A stretch of DNA of 64,000 bases from Vitellaria paradoxa (taxonomy: Eukaryota; Streptophyta; Magnoliopsida; Ericales; Sapotaceae): the NCBI GenBank assembly GCA_019916065.1, contig CM034240.1, positions 31,571,149 through 31,635,148 on the forward strand, read 5' to 3'. Shown here piece by piece: positions 58,051 through 64,000 of this stretch (its first letter is position 1; each line of letters begins with the position of its first letter). The position numbers and the translations under genes are program-made. The notes below the pieces were generated by a model. The model did no database searches and was not told the DNA's origin. It saw only the letters and a program-made list of their open reading frames with translations.

Positions 58051-59123
58051 TGTTACGGCCAAAATTGTAAGATTGGCAAATCCATGGTCAAAGATACTGT
58101 TTTGTAATCTTTAGACTTAGTGTAGGCTAAGACACTACAGTCTTGAGTTAATTAGAAGTGTAAAGGCCTCAAAAAATCAAGTTTCCATGATGGCCAAAAG
58201 TCTTGAAGAGGTTGAAAATCAAGTTTCCAAAGCGGTTGGAAGTCCTGACGTGATTCGGAAGTCCTGAAGAGGCTCGGAAGTGATTAACACAGAAACACTG
58301 CAGGAAGGTCGTGGTTGGCTGCGGGATAAAGCCGAGAGCCAAAAATTGGAGTTTGGCCATGCGAAAAGACTGCGGGAAGGCCGCAAGTGTGCCCTTCCCG
58401 CGAGTTCTCGCGAGGTCCTCGTATGACAACTTTCTGATCTCAATTTCCAATGCGATTTTGACCTTGAAGACAATGGATTCAAGCTTCGGCTAAAACACAA
58501 AAGTTGTAGCTCTTTGAGTCTTCTATCCAACGCAAAAGAATCAGGTCAATCCGAATTTTGAGTGAAAAGATATGGTCAAAATATTGACAGCGTGTCAAGC
58601 TAAAACTTCAACTACACACTACCTCAATAGCCCTAGCCGCCTCTGTTTGTCTATAAATACCTTCTGGGCATCTTCAAGGTTCAAACACACATAGAAAGAG
58701 AGAGAATACACATGAGATTGTGAGCCTTAAAGATTGATCATTCTCTCCACAACTTAGCCAACATGGTTCGTGTTCAATCCGAAGGAGTTCGAATTTGAGA
58801 TTCGTGATCACTATGGATTTAGCACGCTGTGGATTCAGCAAAGCTACCAAGGATTCGGTGTTGAGCCTTCGAGGAGTCGAAGGGCTTTCGCTAGAGGAGT
58901 TGGTGCATCAAGGAGTCAAGCAAACGTCAACGAGAGTATAGAGTCAAGGAGTCAGTCTATAGAGAGGTTGAGTTTGTAACCAACGTTTGATTTTAGTGAA
59001 AGTTTTTGTTAGAGGTTTCCCTTTGTGGGTTTCCTCGTTTCTTGTATATCTCGCCTTCTTTTATCTCTGTGTGATTGTGATTGATTGGTTGGGATCCTTC
59101 ATCAGCATATTTGTGAAATTTCA
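58051..59123 (+). repeat. Right LTR of the SIRE-like element
   Basis: 1073 bp, co-linear with 54351-55461. It is shorter mainly because part of the CpG-rich gggaag block near 58360-58385 is missing. The cross-family module is at 58430-58622, and the TATA box at 58652-58659. Confidence 0.9.
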
Positions 59124-60427
59124 CTTGTTTTTATGAAATTGGACTTAATTATAAGTATTTTAGGCTTTTGAATTAGTATAAAATATTTCATTTTCTATTT
59201 TTTTATGAATTATCAAAATTTATGTCTTGAATCCTTCATTGTCATGACATGCTTGATATAAAATTTTATTTACCAAACTAGCTGCATATATATTCCTAAA
59301 TATGGTTGCATGATATTTATTTGATAAATCTTGTATGAGAATATTTTTATGGAGGGGCAACATGAAACTTAGGCCCGAAACGCATTCACACTTCATAAAA
59401 CTTATAAAGTAAAGAGAAGAATACAAAAAAAATCAAATTAGGGAGAACTTTTGTGTATGTTGTGCTGTTAATTAAAGGAATTACTTGAGATTTGATTTTT
59501 GGGTGATTGGGGTCATTAAGGGTACTAGAAAGAGTGGGTTCTAAAGCCCAAGGGTTGGAAGCCCCAAAACCTGCACAGGGTGGTTAGTATAACCTGTAGG
59601 CTAGAAACTTACAAAATGCATATACAGCTTATTCTAGCGTATATTTAGTACCAGGACTACGGGACCAGTTTGCCTACTAAGGTAAATGAGTACATTTGGT
59701 ACTGTGGGACCAATTGTATCCTATGACTGAGGTCTGGGAATGTGATGAGTATATCTAGGACTGCGGGACTAGTTGTACCCCACGGCTTAAGCCTGGGGAT
59801 TTATTTTGGGTTTAGTTCTGAGGCCACATACTAAACTTGCAGAGTACCTGACCGATAATATGATATTAATGTATGGTGATGTGAATGATGTAAAATGATT
59901 TATTTCTAGCATGAGACTGTGGGATCTGGCTGAGTAACTTTATTATTTTAATGAAATGATTAAATATGGATATTTTGAAAATTTTAAGATTTTAAATTTT
60001 ATTCTTATTGTTTAGTGTTAATAGCTTTACAAGATTAAGAAATTATATTTTTTAAACACTTTCTGAGCATACGTAAAATTTAGTGCTCACCACCTACTAC
60101 AGTTGGTACTGCAGGGGTTGATGCTCGTGATAGACCAGTGGGTTAGCTAGCCATCTTGGGTTGTTATAGCTTGATGATTTGTTTTATTTTGCATTCCAAT
60201 AATTAAATTGTAATGTAATGGAGTATTAATTTGGGCCCATATTTGTGGCATGGTTTTGTAACCCATTTTTAGGGCATTTTAAAGGTATTTTGAATATTTA
60301 AGAAATTGAATAAATATTTACTTTAATTAGCTTCCGCTCTGATATGGTACATTTTTCATGGTTTGATATTTATTTTTGGGTTTAATTCCCACGTCCCTGG
60401 TCGTGGATTTCAGGGCGTGACAATCAT

Positions 60428-61000
60428 GGCAATTATGATTAGTTAACTTATTGGAACCACCATCTAGTCTTTACTCATGAAGTTTTCAATTCTTGTATTT
60501 CCTTCCTTTATATCTTTTGAAATTTTTTTCTTCTTTCTTTTACTTTATTGCCTTACGAGGTTTTATTGAGTTGGCTTTTTAATCATTAATATCGTAACAA
60601 ATGTAAAGTCAAGTTATAAGCAAAATGCTTACAAAATATTATTTTATAACATTGAGCTAAAGGAAAAAATTATTGCATCAACAAAAAGTTAAGGAAATAA
60701 ATAAAATAATAACTTTTATTTTCCCCATTGTGAAAGTGAACACATTAAAAAATAACAAAAAAATCTTGCAACTTCAGTTCTAAAGAACCTAGACCTAAAC
60801 TTCAAAAATAATAAATATAAACAATTTATGCAATATATATTTTAAAAAATAACCATGCCTTTCTTAAAGCACGAAATATATAAAATATATCAACCTAAAC
60901 AGTTGGTTGTTTAAGATATTTATGTATTTTATCCTGAATGTTTTGTTTTCCAATAACTATTGTGATGTTTTTTTTTTTTTAATTTGACAAGATCTCGGTG
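60428..61000. other. AT-rich DNA, nothing assigned
   Basis: Between the solo LTR's right TSD and the copia-like LTR. No gene or clear repeat seen. A T-tract lies at 60969-60980. Confidence 0.4.
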
Positions 61001-61743
61001 ATTGTATCCATATTGGGTCTCTGCTGTAAAGTTTATTATGGAAAATCCATGTAAAATATTAAGTTAAACATGAAAGGCTGAAATGTCTCCAAATTTGAAG
61101 AAAAGAGCAAATTTGCAATGATGTTCCAATTTAAGACAAACAATTGAACAAAACAATCCTACACGAAATAGGATTCAGCTGAGCAAAGTCATGGAAATTC
61201 TAGTATGCATCGCAAGCAACACACAGGGAGTGCACGGGTGCGCCCTGTTTGATATTTGGCTCAAACCAAGTTTCAATATAGTCCATAGTTGGGAGGATGG
61301 ATGTGTGAGGGTTCGACCTGCTGGCGCAGGCATGGCGCAAGGAACTTGAAGGTTTGAGCTGTGAAGATTTTGTAGGATTTACTTTCGAATTCTACAAGTT
61401 TAGGGCAATTTTTTGTAACTCTATATATATGTACCCAACCCTGATTTATACATATACAATGAGGATATATTATAGAGATCTAGATAGAGAATTTTTCATT
61501 CTTGAGGTTTTGCACGGTCTTTCTCTAGCTTTTGTTTTCATTCTCTTTCTTTACTTTCTGTACAAAGCAGAAAATCCACTTGTAGGGTTTATTGAGTGAA
61601 TCGAGCAAGTGTGACGAGAAAGAATTTGTGCGAGTAAATCGTAGAGAATTTGAGTAGTATCTAATAACCCGTTGATAGTGAGACCTGCAATAGAGGTTTT
61701 TCCTCCTGTGAAATGGTTTCTTCATTAATTCTCTTTGTTATAG
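61000..61743 (+). mobile_element. Copia-like LTR fragment, diverged relative of 44832-45710
   Basis: It has the same order of landmarks: gggtctct, aaatccatgtaaaat, a CpG-richer block at 61205-61345 with gtgcgccc and tggcgcaagg, ctatatatatgtaccca (TATA-like), attatagag, and a leader. It is cut off at its 3' end by the start of another LTR at 61749. No TSD found. Confidence 0.5.
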
Positions 61744-61748
61744 GGACA

Positions 61749-63519
61749 TGTCTTGAAATCCACGACCCGAGGACATGGTTATTTCACAAAATCCACAAAA
61801 TTATAATTCCCTCATCTAATTAAAATTCAAATCTCAAAATTTCAAAATATATGGCCAGATTATATAATGTACATATAAATAGTCTCAATCTAATTAATAC
61901 AAAATACTCAAATAATTCACATAGGAGTAATTCCAACACCTATAATGAGTTCTTCTAGAACTTGCAATTATGACACAAAAACCATAACAGTAAATAATGA
62001 ATAAAAAGATATAAATAGAGACAATAAACAATACAAAGAAAATATTCCAAACCAGTAACCTTAACAGCATTATTACCATTTCATTTCATTAATTAAGTAA
62101 AAATTATGTATATATACATCAATTAAGGCATTATCTCCAACCCACATATTATATATACAACTCAAAATTATAAATAAATTTAAATCAAAGCATCCGTCTA
62201 ACAAGTGATATTAACCGTAAGTATAAATACACATTTAATTATTAACTTTAGTCCCTTACTCTAATGTGCGAGCAACATCATATAAATAAGAATTTATATA
62301 TAAACAGTATGAAACATTAATATGTATCTATATATATACATATTAAGCATTCAATTAATCCAATAATTAAACTTTAATTCTTACCCTACTGACTGTGCCA
62401 ATAACAACATATAAATAAAAATTTATATATGTGCAGTGTGAAACCATTAATATACATCTACATATATATGTATACCTATTAAGCATTCAATTAATCATTC
62501 TGCCCCTTACATGTATCACTCAAGATATATATATTTGGCATGATAAAAGAAAAATATCTTATAAATTACTACCCCACCTACCTCAGAATATATACATCGG
62601 TAAATGTATATATACTATCTGAAAAAAAAAAAAAAAAAAAAAAAGCTGCCAACTCGAGTTGGCCCTTTTTATTTTTCACTCTCCAACGATTATTTCTCCA
62701 AGTCTTTCTACGATCTCATTTGTCTTCTGACAGTCACTTCAAATATAGAAGAGTTAACATGGCACTTTTCTCTCCCTCTTTCAATAGTGCCTAAGAGTCT
62801 TATAACTGAGAAAAACAAAAAAAGGTGGAATTAGGATGAAGTGGGTTCTATACACACTAAAAAAGGCCCTCTCTCATCTAGTTAATGCTCCACATTAACC
62901 CCCTATAATAATTATCTCTATTTTTCTGTACACACATTTTCTTTTCCTCTCCACTCTTAAATGTCATCAATTCCTTGAGCAATGCCATCATACGTGCTCC
63001 GTATATCAATACTCTTGACAACCCTAGGCCTCCCCTACAGAGTTCATTCCCTTTTCTTTCTACAATATATTCATATAGATGCATATATACACATATATAT
63101 ACATTAATACACCTAAGTTTAATTAATTCAAACAAAAATTTTAAATTAAAAATAAAATTCAAACGGGATTTTAATAAAATTATGGATTTCAAAATTTAAT
63201 ATTAATACATAAAATTAAAAAAAATCAGCTCTTTCTATTTAGTGTGTGATATCACTTGATTTTGAACTTTCATCTACTAATGCATTGAATTTGATAGAAT
63301 TTTGTGCAATAAGTCATCCAAGCGAACTTATCTAATTCAATTTCTAGTTTTGCTTATTGTGTATACCTCAACATTTTGTCAAATTTTAGACACACACATT
63401 TGTTCAACTTATTTAACTATTCAATTGGATTGAGATGTGACAACAATAGTGACTTGTGTAGAAATAAACAGATAAAACAATAAGAACTATTGAATAAATA
63501 AAAGTTATTATTCTATTAA
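61749..63519 (-). mobile_element. Tekay-like LTR end or fragment, minus strand
   Basis: tgtcttgaaatccacgaccc at 61749 is the reverse of the ...gtcgtggatttca...gaca end seen at 60390-60422. Further in there is only AT-rich DNA, an A-tract at 62621-62643, and pyrimidine-rich stretches at 62660-62780 and 62930-63060. The far edge is not visible: it may have been split by the element starting at 63520, or be truncated. No coding region. Confidence 0.4.
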
Positions 63520-64000
63520 TGTCACGCCCTAAAATTCACGACTCAGAGACGTGGGGACAAAACCCACAAATAAACATTAAACCATGAAAAATATACCATA
63601 TTAGAGCAAAAGCGAATAAATAAATTAATATTCAACTTCTTGAATATCCAAACAACTTAAATGCCCTAAAAATAGGTTACAAAACCATGCCACGAATATG
63701 GGCCCAAATCAATACTCCATTACATTATAATTAAAAATGTTAAAATGCAAAGTAAAACAAATCATCCAGTTATAACAATCCAAGACGGCTAGCTAACCCA
63801 CTGGTTCATTATAAGCATCAACCCCTACATTACCAACTGTAGTAGGGGTAAGCACTAAATTCCTGGTGCGCTCAGAAAGTTTTTATAAAGTAATGTTTCT
63901 TAATCATGCAAAATAATCAACACTTAATTAATATTAATAAGGTTAAAATCTTATAATTTCTACAACTTCCATATTTAATCATACTATTCTAATTAAATAA
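63520..64000 (-). mobile_element. Tekay-like LTR, minus strand, continuing beyond the window
   Basis: It starts tgtcacgccctaaaattcacg. It is the reverse complement of the right end of the 52799-60422 solo LTR, for example ggttacaaaaccatgccacgaatatgg-like text and taacccactggttcat. It runs past base 64000. It could be a solo LTR, or the 5' LTR of a complete minus-strand element whose interior lies outside. Confidence 0.7.

Larger units (their letters stand above)
54351..59123 (+). mobile_element. SIRE-like Ty1-copia derivative, non-autonomous
   Basis: LTRs at 54351-55461 and 58051-59123 start tgttacggcc and end gaaatttca. The 5-bp TSD cttgt is exact (54346-54350 and 59124-59128). A decayed iMet-type PBS follows the left LTR, and caaagggggagat precedes the right one. 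The 2.6-kb interior has one gag-like ORF and no integrase, RT or RNase H. Over the first ~180 bp the LTRs differ at roughly 6% of sites by hand count. Confidence 0.9.
52799..60422 (+). mobile_element. Tekay/Del-like solo LTR, split by a SIRE-like element
   Basis: Starts tgtaaagaccaaaatttt and ends gtggatttcagggcgtgaca, flanked by exact 5-bp TSD atcat (52794-52798 and 60423-60427). Minus the insertion (54351-59128) it is ~2.85 kb. The right part carries the Tekay core box near 59540-59585 and the stem-loop-like gagcat/gtgctc at 60065-60088. A GA-rich tract is at 53254-53272. A same-family LTR in inverted orientation begins at 63520. Confidence 0.85.

Noticed and set aside
54564..58530. Frames in the SIRE-like LTRs (54564-54785, 58169-58530, 58770-58979)
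   Set aside because: They follow the CpG-rich gggaag block and LTR leader; the two LTR copies do not keep the same frames open.
62540..63199. Short overlapping frames around the A-tract and at 62878-63199
   Set aside because: They are homopolymer or low-complexity translations on both strands with no recognisable motif.

Overview
This window reads as nuclear DNA of a flowering plant, probably a eudicot. It is AT-rich and made almost wholly of transposable elements, as in heterochromatic or pericentromeric DNA. The families are all plant ones: Tat/Retand-like, Athila-like and Tekay/Del-like Ty3-gypsy elements, SIRE-like Ty1-copia, a Mutator-like element, an RTE-type LINE tail and tRNA-like SINE pieces. 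I cannot name a species and found no convincing intact host gene. The only long clean reading frame belongs to a retroelement (55519-56793).

Layout. 1-1880: a 5'-truncated RTE LINE inside a small tandem duplication, then unassigned DNA. 1881-32559: an old Retand-like element (+) with decayed gag, protease, RT/RNase H, archaeal-type RNase H and integrase, then ~109-bp tandem repeats and an antisense gene (aORF). A Tekay/Del-like element (8988-28956, TSD atcga/attga) sits in those tandem repeats. A gag-only Athila derivative (minus strand, 9259-16099, TSD tgggg) sits in that element's left LTR, and a Tekay-like solo LTR (20572-23152) in its interior. 33829-40861: a second Tekay-like element, minus strand, exact TSD gatgc. 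40867-46720: very AT-rich repeats, a 1.37-kb Mutator-like element with 9-bp TSD (43143-44509), and a copia-like LTR. 48302-52246: a solo LTR (TSD gctct) carrying two tRNA-like pieces. 52799-60422: another solo LTR (TSD atcat) split by a SIRE-like non-autonomous element (54351-59123, TSD cttgt) with one intact 424-codon gag-like ORF. 61000-64000: a second copia-like LTR and two minus-strand Tekay-like LTR ends, the last running off the window.

The genes do not form a pathway; they are parts of parasitic elements at different stages of decay. The main higher-order observations are these. (1) A ~190-bp module is shared by LTRs of an Athila-like gypsy element, a SIRE-like copia element and a solo LTR. 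(2) Two Tekay-like elements with different LTRs share an internal region in which an RT-palm fragment lies downstream of the RT tail and RNase H. (3) Tekay-type LTRs share a stem-loop and a second core box. (4) A pol-less SIRE derivative has kept its double-zinc-knuckle ORF open. All boundaries and homologies were read by eye. Family names rest on recalled motifs, not on a search.
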